From Bacteroidota bacterium (GTDB taxonomy: Bacteria > Bacteroidota > Bacteroidia > Bacteroidales > FEN-979), in assembly GCA_026391835.1 (NCBI GenBank), contig JAPLDF010000015.1, positions 1-64,000 on the forward strand: a stretch of DNA of 64,000 bases, written 5' to 3'. Every line of letters starts with the position of its first letter. Position 1 is the first letter of the stretch. A model generated the notes under the pieces. It was given only the letters and a program-made list of their open reading frames with translations. It ran no database searches and was not told where the DNA came from. A program made the translations under genes and the position numbers. Below are positions 8,452 to 17,727 of the stretch, in pieces.

Positions 8452-8823
8452 TCAACCTTGTGATTTCACTCTTCCAAAAACAAAGGCATCTTCCAATATT
8501 TCCAAAGCTTTTAAAGTTGTCACCTTGGTGGCTTTTTCTGCAATTTTAAATTTCTTGAAGTCTTCAATATACTTGTCCTGCCTACTTTGTTCGCCTATTA
8601 TATTAAATGGATAAAATTTGATACTTGCTACGTTTCCCAGAAACTTATCATTATCTGAATACACTGGTTGTACGACAATTCCAATTCCAAAATTAAACAG
8701 TAAAGAATCTAGAGCTGAATTTAGAGTATTAAAATTATCGCCCTTCATTTTTTGATATTCCTGAAAGCAATGTGGATATTGCGTTCTGAAATTTTTTAAT
8801 GAAATAATGTCTCTGGAATTCAT
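8452..8823 (-). CDS. AT-rich unknown protein, probable cargo gene
   Basis: 123 residues from the second Met (MNSRDIISLKN); a start at 8835 is also possible. No recognisable domain; the protein is mixed alpha/beta and soluble (FGIGIVVQPVYSDNDKFLG in the centre, a charged helical C-terminus). Its base composition is clearly more AT-rich than the genes on either side, and it is flanked by non-coding gaps of about 70 and 170 bp inside an otherwise tightly packed operon. This is the pattern of a recently acquired accessory (moron-type) gene. Confidence 0.6.
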   Translation of the reverse strand: MNSRDIISLKNFRTQYPHCFQEYQKMKGDNFNTLNSALDSLLFNFGIGIVVQPVYSDNDKFLGNVASIKFYPFNIIGEQSRQDKYIEDFKKFKIAEKATKVTTLKALEILEDAFVFGRVKSQG

Positions 8824-8990
8824 TGTAACGATCATTTAGGATAATTGCAGATTTCTTTTTCGTCAGCAGATGAATCATTTCATTGATAAAAGTAATAATA
8901 AAAGCGAACATTAGAAAAAAGCCTGCCGGATCGCTCCGGCAGACTCAACTAATCAACACTTATGAAAACATGCTATGAAAGCCTCGTTTA

Positions 8991-9551
8991 TTAACCCCCA
9001 ACGGCAGGGTTGGGGTCCATAGTCAGGGCGCCCTCGTAGAAGGCCATCGGAGATCCTTGCTTGCACTGGAAGCCGAATTTATGCCCCTTGTCCTTGTCGA
9101 TCTCTTCCCCCCAGGTTGTCTCGATGGTCTCGATGTGCACCAGGTTACAGGGTTCACCGATCAGGTAGCGCTTGGCTGAAGCACAGTTCTGGATGATGAC
9201 GATACCCTTGAAGTCAATGCCGAAATTGGCAATCCATTTCTGCACGGCTTTTTCGATACCGGGATAAAAGCCTTCCACCCCGATCTCGAAACCGCCGCAA
9301 TCCTGGTTGGATCCCTTGAGTTTTTTCTGTGAAGGCTTGATGGTCCCCTGGGTCATATAGAAACTGTGCATGAATTTCCCGGTCAGAAGCGGAATATCGG
9401 TGGAGATGGTAACGCCATCGGCATCCCGGTCGGGGAAGGTGGCCCAGTCGATATCGCTCTCCATGATCAGGATGATCTCGGACTTAATCCCGCCGCCGCC
9501 ACCTGCGTTGCGCACGGTGGGCTTAAAAAGGTCAAAAAGTGGTATGGACAT
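8991..9551 (-). CDS. Phage structural-type protein, unknown
   Basis: 186 residues, beta-rich with a Gly-rich loop near residue 17-22 (NAGGGGGIK). It starts 13 bp after the capsid gene. The C-terminal half has paired Cys residues (DCGGFEIG, QNCASAK, EPCNL, QCKQGSP). Position directly after the major capsid and the beta-rich composition suggest a head decoration, head-completion or tube-like protein, but I cannot identify a family. A hairpin-like GCCTGCCGG...CCGGCAGAC lies just downstream (8922-8943) and may be a terminator or attenuator. Confidence 0.6.
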   Translation of the reverse strand: MSIPLFDLFKPTVRNAGGGGGIKSEIILIMESDIDWATFPDRDADGVTISTDIPLLTGKFMHSFYMTQGTIKPSQKKLKGSNQDCGGFEIGVEGFYPGIEKAVQKWIANFGIDFKGIVIIQNCASAKRYLIGEPCNLVHIETIETTWGEEIDKDKGHKFGFQCKQGSPMAFYEGALTMDPNPAVGG

Positions 9552-9563
9552 GATTGCTGGGTT

Positions 9564-10514
9564 TTAAGTGGCCGGAACAAATGCGAATACTGCTTCTTCA
9601 ATGCCAAAGCCAACGGATTCATACCAGTCGGCAAAGACCTTGATCTGGCGATCGACGCTCTCCACTGAGATGCTCGATGCACCATTGTTGCGGTTCATCA
9701 GCCGGATGAAATTCTCCTTCGGGGTGGTGAAGATGACATTCTCACCGGCCATCGAAGGCAGCGGGGTAAGGGTCAGGTTGGTGCCCTCCAGTATGGTCTT
9801 CAAGCCATCGTAATTCGTATCTGTGCCATGGAGGTCGCGGCGTTTGCGATGATAGGCAGAAAACCATTTCCGGGAAAGGAAGATGTTCATCGACATATCC
9901 TTGTACAGATCCCCGACCTGGTCACCGAAGGATTCCAACTGATCAAAAATGTTGTCAACCGTGAGCGGCGCCAGGTTGATGAAATTGATGTTGGAATTTC
10001 CGGCCGTGTGCTTGTGCTTGAGAATGGTAACAAACCCATCCATCGACAGACCGAGGGCCTGGGCAGTTCCTTCCACCGGGGGAACGTAGGTTCCTTTGCC
10101 GATCAGGGCCAGTTCCCGGTTATCGGCAACCTTCGGGATGATGAGCTGCTCAATGATGTACTTGGAGATCGGCCAGGCCTTGCGGTCGATCGACTCATCC
10201 CCCATGAACCCGAGCCAGGAATCCATGATCTCGTCCGGATAAAAGGAGAGATCAATCTTGTGCCGACGCTGCATGATCTCAACCGGAGTAAAGGCAGCTT
10301 TGCCTTTGGGCGTCCACCCTTCCTGGAAGCCCTGGACAAGATCCGAGATCATCGCCTTGGTGGCCCGGTAAACGAGATCCTGGGACTGCTTCGTAGTCAT
10401 GAACGTTTCGGAATAGGTCGGCTGGGTGAGAAGCCTGAGGATATCCCGCTGATTCGTCCCGACATAAGTGCCGAACGCAGCTTTCAGTTGATCTAAAGAA
10501 ATTGATTCAGCCAT
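9564..10514 (-). CDS. Probable major capsid protein
   Basis: 316 residues, close to the usual size of HK97-fold capsid proteins. It starts 28 bp after the S49 protease-scaffold gene, which is the standard protease-scaffold-capsid order. The sequence is soluble and mixed alpha/beta, with a C-terminal end (ADWYESVGFGIEEAVFAFVP) resembling the P-domain strands of phage capsids. I infer capsid from size, position and composition; a structure prediction would settle it. Confidence 0.65.
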   Translation of the reverse strand: MAESISLDQLKAAFGTYVGTNQRDILRLLTQPTYSETFMTTKQSQDLVYRATKAMISDLVQGFQEGWTPKGKAAFTPVEIMQRRHKIDLSFYPDEIMDSWLGFMGDESIDRKAWPISKYIIEQLIIPKVADNRELALIGKGTYVPPVEGTAQALGLSMDGFVTILKHKHTAGNSNINFINLAPLTVDNIFDQLESFGDQVGDLYKDMSMNIFLSRKWFSAYHRKRRDLHGTDTNYDGLKTILEGTNLTLTPLPSMAGENVIFTTPKENFIRLMNRNNGASSISVESVDRQIKVFADWYESVGFGIEEAVFAFVPAT

Positions 10515-10542
10515 TGCTTTTTTGCATTATTGTGAATACTCA

Positions 10543-11778
10543 TTACTGTTTCGAGCAGAAATCATCGGCGATCTTGTCGTGGGCATAGATTACCGTTTCT
10601 TCCCCTTCCCCGGGAAACTTGTCGGCGGCTTTGGCCGCGACTGTTTCCCCTGCGGCATCTTCCCTGCGAAGCGTTTCAAATTCCGTCAAGGTCGCGGTAT
10701 GTGCATCCTGCTCTTGGGCAAGCAGGGCTTCCAGTTCCTCGTTACGGGCAGACACGCTGGCCAACTGGTCATTGATCTGCTGCACCTGGTCCGAAGTCAG
10801 TTCCTGGGCTTCCAGGTTGGATGGATCCAACTTGAAAAAGTTTTGGATCGCTTTCCATGTTTCTTTGAATTTCATAGGTTGAGTTGTGTTTGATTCATTT
10901 GATGTTGCCAATTCAACAGGAGTATTTCCAAGTGAAAAAGCCGTTTCGATCGCTTGCTCGTAAGAGCCGATCTCATCGATCAGTCCCAGTTCAATGGCCT
11001 GGGGTGCGAAAAAGATTCTGCCGGTGAGCGTGGATTCATCAACAGACGGCCGGTTGTTACGGATCGAAGCCAGAAATTTGGTATTGATCACATCCAGGAC
11101 ATTCTTGCGATAACTTTCATACTTGCCATCCAGGACCTCGTTGAAATCGGCGTTCTTGTCGGCAGAGAGGGTCGCATAGACCTCATGAAATTTGACGCCC
11201 AATTGTTCAAGGGCCGGCTGAAGATCTTCGACCATCATCATGGTGCCGATAGAACCGATCCTATCAAGGTCGGAGCTGGCAATGATCTTACTTGCCCCGG
11301 AGATGATCCAGTAGGCGGCGCTGGCAGTCAAACCGTCGATAAAGGCGACGACCGGTGTGGTTGAGTTCCTGATGGCTTCGGCCAGAAGGTCGGTTCCTGA
11401 AACCTGGCCACCTGGGCTGTCGATTATCAGAACCATGCTTTTAATACCAGGATTCTGGTTGGCTGCTTTTATGTCATTCAAAATCGACTGCGTTCCCCTG
11501 GGGCCGCATGGCTGGTCATACTTGAGAATCTCCGAACGGATGGGAATGACGGCAACAGACCCTGCAGGAATGTTGGTATCTGAGAATCCTATACGCTTGT
11601 TCTGATCTCCAGAACCGGCAAGGATATATGGCCGGTTCCTCTCCCGGGCCAGGGAAGAATCTCCTTCAAAGATTCGCTCCCCTTTGATCAACGAAAGAAG
11701 CACGGAAGCGTAAGCTGCCGATCTTTCGGTGTTGATCAGCCAGGGGCCGGAGAGGATTTCTGCAAGGAGTGGATTCAT
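10543..11778 (-). CDS. S49 (SppA-like) prohead protease fused to scaffold
   Basis: 411 residues. The peptidase part (about 70-300) has the S49 signatures DSPGGQVSG (120-128) and DGLTASAAYW with the predicted nucleophile S153. The C-terminal 100 residues switch to an acidic coiled coil (ELTSDQVQQINDQLASVSAR region) like the scaffold domains fused to viral S49 proteases such as lambda C and Mu I. No signal peptide, so it acts in the cytoplasm, maturing proheads. It is immediately upstream of the probable capsid gene. Its neighbours and the fused scaffold argue against a host signal-peptide peptidase. Confidence 0.85.
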   Translation of the reverse strand: MNPLLAEILSGPWLINTERSAAYASVLLSLIKGERIFEGDSSLARERNRPYILAGSGDQNKRIGFSDTNIPAGSVAVIPIRSEILKYDQPCGPRGTQSILNDIKAANQNPGIKSMVLIIDSPGGQVSGTDLLAEAIRNSTTPVVAFIDGLTASAAYWIISGASKIIASSDLDRIGSIGTMMMVEDLQPALEQLGVKFHEVYATLSADKNADFNEVLDGKYESYRKNVLDVINTKFLASIRNNRPSVDESTLTGRIFFAPQAIELGLIDEIGSYEQAIETAFSLGNTPVELATSNESNTTQPMKFKETWKAIQNFFKLDPSNLEAQELTSDQVQQINDQLASVSARNEELEALLAQEQDAHTATLTEFETLRREDAAGETVAAKAADKFPGEGEETVIYAHDKIADDFCSKQ

Positions 11779-11848
11779 TGTATCCTGTTTCGAGGATACA
11801 ATATTATCATGGTGGCTCTGGTAAATAAAGGACTGAAAAGATCACCCT

Positions 11849-12355
11849 TTAATCCTGGTTCCCATCATCAGGGATCGGGCTGTTCGGATCGAGGTAGTAG
11901 GCGGCCGGGGTTGAAAATTCCCCGGTAAACAGAAGTTCATAACCATTGAAGCCTTCCATGACTGCAGGTTTCAGCAGCTTGCTGGTTACCTTCATCGGGC
12001 TGTCCAAGGTCCCGAAAATCCGGATGGTGCCATTCTTGTCGCCGGATTTAACGATCAACCGCCGGCCGGTCATGGCGTAAAGCTCGCTCTCCACCGGAGA
12101 ACGGTCTTTGGGAACAAGGATCTTCAGCTTGTAAATGTACTTGATGCCTGCAGGAGAATCCTGTTGTTCGGATTCCAGCTGGATGGTTTCCGGGGTGCCA
12201 TAGACTGCATTCCAGGATTTGCCCGATTTGGGCGTGATCAGGCAACTGAGCGTTGCCGGATACCGTTTGAAAATCCCAACATCCTCCCTGAATATCCAGC
12301 TGATGGAATTCAGTCCGCCGATGTTGATGCCGGTATGCCGTTGAATAGTTCCCAT
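11849..12355 (-). CDS. Unknown protein of the phage-like element
   Basis: 168 residues, beta-rich and soluble, beginning MGTIQRHTGINIGGLNSISW. The gene starts 1 bp after the stop of the next upstream gene (12357), so the two are cotranscribed. The text of the protein (SWIFREDVGIF, YKLKILVPKDRSPVESELY, RIFGTLDSPMKV) resembles small beta-barrel structural proteins such as head-completion or tail-terminator subunits, but I cannot name the family. Confidence 0.55.
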   Translation of the reverse strand: MGTIQRHTGINIGGLNSISWIFREDVGIFKRYPATLSCLITPKSGKSWNAVYGTPETIQLESEQQDSPAGIKYIYKLKILVPKDRSPVESELYAMTGRRLIVKSGDKNGTIRIFGTLDSPMKVTSKLLKPAVMEGFNGYELLFTGEFSTPAAYYLDPNSPIPDDGNQD

Positions 12356-12356
12356 T

Positions 12357-12896
12357 TCAGTCTTTATTCAAAAAAACGCAGTGACACTCCGGGGACATCT
12401 CAGGGACAAAAAGTGAGCAACTTTTTTCGTCCTTTTTACGGTTTCGCTTCCGGTAGTAGTCTTTTTTCAGCATTTCGTAGTTCAGGTTTGAAAATGTGAT
12501 GTTGTGGTCATAGCAAAATTGAAGGATGCACTTCTTGAAGGATTTATAAAACCGGACCTTATCATTCATGTAATGAAAGAAAAGGTCTTTGAAGTGCCAC
12601 TCCAGGTAGCTTTCAAAGATGGCCTGGTTCCGCTCGTTGACCCATAGATTTGACTTGACCCAAAAGTCGTTGTAATAGGGCAGCACGAAGGTGATATACT
12701 CCGGGCCCGTCGGGAATTCAGGAACGACCTGCGGCGGGCGGATCTCAAGAAGTGGCTTGAGAAGCTTTCCGATGATGTTTCCCTTTGAGGCTGTGTTGGT
12801 GCTCAACGAGCAGATCAGGTATTCCTGAAGGTAAGGCTTCAGTTTGATGGTGATGGTGGGGCGTTCTTTTTCAATCATGGACAAATGTATTTTCAT
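12357..12896 (-). CDS. Unknown protein of the phage-like element
   Basis: 179 residues. An N-terminal beta region (RPTITIKLKPYLQEYLICSL) is followed by a helical part rich in Phe, Tyr, Trp and Lys and a basic C-terminus (RKRNRKKDEKS) with two Cys and one His close to the end (PECHC). It could bind nucleic acid. No family recognised. It is packed tightly in the operon between the 76-residue protein and the 168-residue protein. Confidence 0.55.
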   Translation of the reverse strand: MKIHLSMIEKERPTITIKLKPYLQEYLICSLSTNTASKGNIIGKLLKPLLEIRPPQVVPEFPTGPEYITFVLPYYNDFWVKSNLWVNERNQAIFESYLEWHFKDLFFHYMNDKVRFYKSFKKCILQFCYDHNITFSNLNYEMLKKDYYRKRNRKKDEKSCSLFVPEMSPECHCVFLNKD

Positions 12897-12917
12897 TGCT
12901 TAATAAAATAAAGGCCA

Positions 12918-13148
12918 TCAGCCGTTGACAAAGACCATCTGGTGATCCAGGAATGGTTTCAGATTGATGCTCCGGGTAAAATCCCTGATGTAATGAACCT
13001 CGAAGTGTTGTTGATCCCCGCGCTGAATCAGGTATTGCATCCCCACTTTCTTCTTGCCCCGGATGTGAAAATCATCCATAGTGGCCAGTCGAAATCCGTC
13101 TGGCAATTTGTCATAGTACTCCCAACCGTTGTGGTCCGTTTTCAACAT
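12918..13148 (-). CDS. Small unknown protein next to the candidate origin
   Basis: 76 residues, beta-rich with many His and Asp (FHIRGKKKVGMQYLIQRG, QQHFEVHYIRDF). It is the first gene after the iteron-rich region that follows the primase-helicase. No recognised domain. Start chosen at the ATG (MLKTDHNGWEYYDKLPDG) because it gives compact spacing with the non-coding segment. Confidence 0.55.
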   Translation of the reverse strand: MLKTDHNGWEYYDKLPDGFRLATMDDFHIRGKKKVGMQYLIQRGDQQHFEVHYIRDFTRSINLKPFLDHQMVFVNG

Positions 13149-13159
13149 TTTTTTCTTGC

Positions 13160-13450
13160 TTGGGGGTAGGGGTCATTTTCCGTCCCTACAGCCATACAGC
13201 CCTACAAAGGCTCTTATTTGACATTAACTTTCTGATTATTAAGCTTCGCATTTTTGAAGGAAACTAGTAAGGCGTGTAGGGCTGAAAATTCAGCCCTACC
13301 TACACCATCATCCCGGTTTTTTACCGCCCTACGATTCCCTACGGAATTACTACCCGCCCTACAAACACTTCCATCCATAACATACTGATACATGATATTT
13401 TATTATTTTATTGATTTATTTGTAGGGCTGTAGGGACGTAGGGCGTACTT
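13160..13450. other. Candidate replication origin: GTAGGG iterons, dyad and AT-rich segment
   Basis: About 290 bp with no gene contain eleven copies of GTAGGG in either orientation: plus-strand GTAGGG at 13166, 13276, 13422, 13430 and 13438, and CCCTAC at 13184, 13200, 13294, 13327, 13337 and 13357. Two copies form a perfect dyad, GTAGGGCTGAA (13276-13286) and TTCAGCCCTAC (13289-13299). An AT-rich stretch (13385-13420) lies beside the last cluster and could be the melting region. It sits immediately downstream of the primase-helicase gene, as iterons flank the initiator gene in phage P4. Origin function is inference. Confidence 0.6.
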
Positions 13451-13478
13451 TTCCCGCCAGACTTATCCATGTGAATTT

Positions 13479-16400
13479 TCAGAAAGGCAGCTCATTTTGC
13501 TCTCCGGGTTGCTGTGACAAATTAGCAGTGTCTCCCAATTCCAGGGAGGTTTGTTCCGCAGGTTTGAATCGCTGCAGATCGATCCCCATGGCCTCAATGA
13601 GTTTATATTTTAGGGCTATGCAACTGGTAACACGTTCGGCCTTTTTAATGACCCGCTGGTTGTATCCGGATGCCGGGTCGGTCTCCCAGGATTCGACCTG
13701 GTATATGAACCGGTGGCTGTTCACTTGCCCGATATACGCCGGATGATCTTTCAGGTACATCCGAAGTGCGTTGATCTTTAAACTTTCCGATTGGTGCAAC
13801 TTCTGGTAAATCTGGATGACATCGTTCACAATCAGGTAAAGCACCGGGGCCGAGCCTCCATCCATGGGGATCAGGTCTCTTTCAGTCTTCGATTTGATGA
13901 TCGTCACACTCTGTTCCTCCGAGATATCGAATTCCCGTCCGCTGATGATTTGCCCCTGGGCATAGAGCATCCCGATGGTGTTGAAGAAAATAGCCAGGCG
14001 GTTGCTGGAGCTCAGATCCTCGCTCTGGCGGATGATCTGCCGCTTGGCATCTTCATAAAATTCTTCATAACTGAAAGGCAGGGGAAGATCCTTCACATGG
14101 TCTTCCCACATCCTGGCCATGGCAATGAACAGGCTAACGGTATTGATGATCCTGGTCTGGTAGGAGCCGCCTTCTCGTTGAATATCGCTTTTAACCTGCT
14201 TCTGGGCATCGCGCATGTAGGCTGCAAAGTGTTTCTGCACGATCCCGCGCCGGCGGATGATCTCCATGGCAATGTTGCTCAGCCCCTCACTCTCCCGTGT
14301 TTTCAGGTCCTTGTAGATGATCACCTCTTCGTCCGTCCAATTCTCTTTCCTGGGCACATGCTTCTGGACCACCCGGTTGCCCAGGGCGCCATCATCCCGT
14401 TCCGGACCTTCCTGACCTAGCAGTACTGGGCAACCGTTGATTTTCGAAACATCGATATCCCGGCTCGATGCATCTTTGCGTTTCTGTTTGCCTTCATTGT
14501 CATAGACCGCCGCTTTCAGCCCCTGAAACTTCACGTCGGAAATCTGATAATCGTTGTACTCTTCAAAGATAACCGGGATATCCCGGAACCTTTCCAAGCT
14601 GGTGAAGAAGGCAGCATCGGTGCCGGAGTTCAGGTTAAACAACGGAGCTCCGTGCATGAAGGGCGCCCGGATGCTTTCGGCAATCCGGGATTTGCCCGAT
14701 TCAGTAGGGCCGATAAAGAAAAGGGAAGTGAAAAAGCGCTCGATCGGAAAGATGATGGAACGGTTGGCCGACAGGATTGTGAATAGCAGCGCCCACATTC
14801 CATTATTGTTGTATTGATAGACCTTGTACATCAGCTCAGCCCATTGCGACCAGGAGGTTTTCTGCTGTGGCCGGTATACCAGGTACCGGTCGTACTCGTA
14901 CCGGTCGTTATCGGCACGCTGGTCCTTGTATATCTTGCTGAACGAGGGAGAATAGTATGTTACCTCCTTGAACCTTACCAGACCAAGGTCATCGACGTGG
15001 ACAAAGGAGTTGTCGGAGATGATGCCATTTGCAAAGGCGAAAAAGCCTTCCGGCTGCCAGCCAAAGGTTGAAAACTCCCAGCATTTGGGGAACCGAAGGG
15101 CGATGCTCTCCAGAATTTTCTCATGATGAAAAGGCTTGCCGTTGGTGAAGATGTAGCCTCCATTGTTCCAAAGGAACTTCTTAAATTGCTGCAGCTCGAC
15201 CATGTCACCGCTTTTGAACTCGACATATTCGGCCGTGTTAAGTTCAGAATGGAACAGTTCAACGATCCTCTTGTTCTTTGTTGGGTCAAGGTCATACACC
15301 TGGAACAATGGCTCAAGGTAGAAGTTCCCGACTTTGACCAGAGTGTTATCCAGGGTTCGGAAGACATAGAAAATCTTGTTCCCCGTTTTATTCTGCGCCG
15401 GAAAGAAACCATACCTCTGGAAAAAACCCTGATCCACGTAATCCGGAAGGTGGGCTATATCGAAGACAAACTGCTGGTCATCGATGACCACATGCTCCTG
15501 ATGCTGGACGGCCAGGTTCTTTCTCTTTTCCACAAAGGGGCGAAGTACCTTCGAAAAGGCTCCCTGCGTCAGACCGAACTTTTTGGCAATCTCATTGGTC
15601 TTGATGTGGATGATCGTGTTGTCGAGCTTTGAAAGGAACTCGGCAGTCATCTCCACAAACTTTTTGGAACGCTTGGTATCCGGATGCCGGAACAACCGGT
15701 ATGACAGTCCTGAGACATAGAAATCCAAAAAGTCGATGAACACCGGTTCCTTCTCATCTTCTGTGGTTTCATCCACACTTCCATCCTCATGGACTTCGAC
15801 CCGCAGTCCCTGCTCGGTAAGCAACCTTCCGGCTTCGGCCAGCGGCAGTTCGACATCATTTTCATCAACGACCTTTGAAAGGCCTTCGATCTTAACGTTC
15901 CTGGTAACCTTTGCTAACTTGAAAAGATCATCCTTCCTGAGGGGTCCTGACGGTAAACTGATGGTGTTTTCTTTGCCTTCAGCATGATAGGAAACAACAA
16001 GAGCCGGGTCACTGAGCAGAATGGCAAAGCCCTTTTCCACGATCATATCCACCGAGGCATCCATCCCATAAAATCCCTTTTCGGAATGTTCGACCTTCGG
16101 CAGTTGTTTTTTTAGGTTTCGCTGAAGGTCTTCGAGTTTGACTTCGAGTTTTTTCGCTATACCAACGATAAGGTATTCCCTGGTCTCTTCGTCGCCGATG
16201 AGCGATATCTGCGAAACAAGTTCTTTTACGTGCCGGGCCTTCTGAAGCGGGTCCTTTTCGACCTGCTCCTTAACCATCCCGATGCGGAACGAAACGATGT
16301 CCTGGCGGTTATCCTCTATGAATTCCCTAAGTTTTTCGGCACCATATTTATTGACGTACGAATCGGGGTCTTCCCCATCCGGAAGAACGACCAGGTAAAC

Positions 16401-17405
16401 ATCAAGTCCCATTTGAAGGGGTACCTTGATGTTGGACACGCTGGCTTTTATTCCGGCGGGATCCCCGTCATAAACGATGATCAGGCAACCGGTGAGCGAC
16501 AGGATCATTTTAACCTGGTCTTCACTCAGGGCGGTGCCCGAGCCGGCCACGACATTTTTTATTCCGGCCAGGTGCCAGCTGATCAGGTCGGTTTGACCTT
16601 CCACCAGCAGGCATTCGCCGGCTTTCATGATCTCCTTTTTGGATTGGTAAAGCCCGTACAGGAACCGGCTCTTTTTGAAAATCTCGGTTTCATTACTGTT
16701 CAGGTACTTGGGCTTTTCTTTTTCTGCAGTAATCAGCCGGCCGGTAAAACCGATCACCCTGCCGGAGCGGTCAAAGAATGGGAACATGATCCGGCGGCTG
16801 AAGGCATCATAGAGGTTCCCCTTATCGTTTCTCTTGATCAGCCCAGCCGCAAAAAGGATATCATCGCTATATCCGGCCTTGTGTGCGGAACCTAATAGTT
16901 CGTTGCCGTTTTCAGCGTAACCGAGTTCAAATAACTCAATCCCATTTTCAAGGCCGCGCTTCTTCAAATATTCAACAGCTTGATTGACAATCGGGGCAGA
17001 TTGGGGCATATCCCCCGGGATACGCCCTAAATTCGATTTGAAGTGGTCTTTGGCCCATTTCAAAACAGCGAAAATTCCGTCACGGCGTTTCTCAGCATCA
17101 GTGTACAACTGATCTGCACCATTCATTTGGACAGGAATGCCGTAGCGATTTGCGATGTAGGTGAGCGCCTCGGAGTAGCTCATCGCCTCATGCTCGCGTA
17201 GGAACTCGATGGCATCTCCGGATTTGCCGCAGCCAAAACATTTGAAAGTCCCCCGGACGGGATTGACGATAAAACTAGGAGTTTTTTCGTTGTGGAAGGG
17301 GCAACAGGCTGTGTAATTGATCCCCTTTTTCTTCAGGGTGATAAAATCACCCAGGATTTCGCTTATTTCAATGGCATTTTTTATCTCATCTGAATTCGAT
17401 ATCAT
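13479..17405 (-). CDS. Multidomain primase-helicase (CHC2 zinc finger, Toprim, P-loop)
   Basis: 1308 residues, the largest protein of the element. The N-terminus is a DnaG-type zinc finger (C35-x2-H38 and C56-x2-C59 in FKCFGCGKSGD). A Toprim fold follows with E269 (LVEGQTD) and DGD at 313-315. The middle is an unassigned linker of about 450 residues. The C-terminal part has a P-loop, GPTESGKS (about 899-906), and an acidic Walker B-like IFEEY, as in phage and satellite initiator-helicases. The protein ends in NELPF, an SSB-like tip. Priming, unwinding and perhaps origin recognition in one chain, with iterons directly downstream, is the arrangement seen for P4 alpha-type initiators, though here built from different domains. 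Confidence 0.85.
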   Translation of the reverse strand: MISNSDEIKNAIEISEILGDFITLKKKGINYTACCPFHNEKTPSFIVNPVRGTFKCFGCGKSGDAIEFLREHEAMSYSEALTYIANRYGIPVQMNGADQLYTDAEKRRDGIFAVLKWAKDHFKSNLGRIPGDMPQSAPIVNQAVEYLKKRGLENGIELFELGYAENGNELLGSAHKAGYSDDILFAAGLIKRNDKGNLYDAFSRRIMFPFFDRSGRVIGFTGRLITAEKEKPKYLNSNETEIFKKSRFLYGLYQSKKEIMKAGECLLVEGQTDLISWHLAGIKNVVAGSGTALSEDQVKMILSLTGCLIIVYDGDPAGIKASVSNIKVPLQMGLDVYLVVLPDGEDPDSYVNKYGAEKLREFIEDNRQDIVSFRIGMVKEQVEKDPLQKARHVKELVSQISLIGDEETREYLIVGIAKKLEVKLEDLQRNLKKQLPKVEHSEKGFYGMDASVDMIVEKGFAILLSDPALVVSYHAEGKENTISLPSGPLRKDDLFKLAKVTRNVKIEGLSKVVDENDVELPLAEAGRLLTEQGLRVEVHEDGSVDETTEDEKEPVFIDFLDFYVSGLSYRLFRHPDTKRSKKFVEMTAEFLSKLDNTIIHIKTNEIAKKFGLTQGAFSKVLRPFVEKRKNLAVQHQEHVVIDDQQFVFDIAHLPDYVDQGFFQRYGFFPAQNKTGNKIFYVFRTLDNTLVKVGNFYLEPLFQVYDLDPTKNKRIVELFHSELNTAEYVEFKSGDMVELQQFKKFLWNNGGYIFTNGKPFHHEKILESIALRFPKCWEFSTFGWQPEGFFAFANGIISDNSFVHVDDLGLVRFKEVTYYSPSFSKIYKDQRADNDRYEYDRYLVYRPQQKTSWSQWAELMYKVYQYNNNGMWALLFTILSANRSIIFPIERFFTSLFFIGPTESGKSRIAESIRAPFMHGAPLFNLNSGTDAAFFTSLERFRDIPVIFEEYNDYQISDVKFQGLKAAVYDNEGKQKRKDASSRDIDVSKINGCPVLLGQEGPERDDGALGNRVVQKHVPRKENWTDEEVIIYKDLKTRESEGLSNIAMEIIRRRGIVQKHFAAYMRDAQKQVKSDIQREGGSYQTRIINTVSLFIAMARMWEDHVKDLPLPFSYEEFYEDAKRQIIRQSEDLSSSNRLAIFFNTIGMLYAQGQIISGREFDISEEQSVTIIKSKTERDLIPMDGGSAPVLYLIVNDVIQIYQKLHQSESLKINALRMYLKDHPAYIGQVNSHRFIYQVESWETDPASGYNQRVIKKAERVTSCIALKYKLIEAMGIDLQRFKPAEQTSLELGDTANLSQQPGEQNELPF

Positions 17406-17478
17406 ATTTCAATCTCCGGTTTGAAAAGGTCATTTTAATTGAATTTTAGGCATTATTTGTTTCAAGACCGGAGCTGAA

Positions 17479-17727
17479 TTATGAAGTTCTTTTTCTCCAC
17501 TCCCAATATTCAGCCAATGTCATTTTGGGAAATTGCATGCTGATCGCCTGGATCAATTCACTCAAGCGATTTAATTCTTGTTGGTGCTGTGCAGTTTCTT
17601 TGTCGGAAATTTCAACTCCTGATAGTTTTTTTACTTCAAAATCCTTCTTCAGTTTTTCTATATGACTGAAGTAGGCACTTCTGGTCAGCAAAAGATCAGG
17701 TTCGCTCATGGCAGAGAACGTTTTCAT
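17479..17727 (-). CDS. Small unknown protein upstream of the primase
   Basis: 82 residues, charged and helical (LLTRSAYFSHIEKLKKDFEVKKL; C-terminus LAEYWEWRKRTS). It overlaps the preceding gene by 4 bp (ATGA), so it is coupled to the small regulator. No family recognised; it may be a cofactor of the primase or of the regulator. Confidence 0.55.
   Translation of the reverse strand: MKTFSAMSEPDLLLTRSAYFSHIEKLKKDFEVKKLSGVEISDKETAQHQQELNRLSELIQAISMQFPKMTLAEYWEWRKRTS

Noticed and set aside
10543-11778. Host signal-peptide peptidase SppA
   Set aside because: No membrane anchor, an acidic coiled-coil scaffold tail, and a place directly before a capsid-type gene fit a viral prohead protease instead.
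13791-14420. Long plus-strand frame inside the primase gene
   Set aside because: Antisense shadow of the 1308-residue gene; several similar frames exist along the same gene and none has a recognisable domain.
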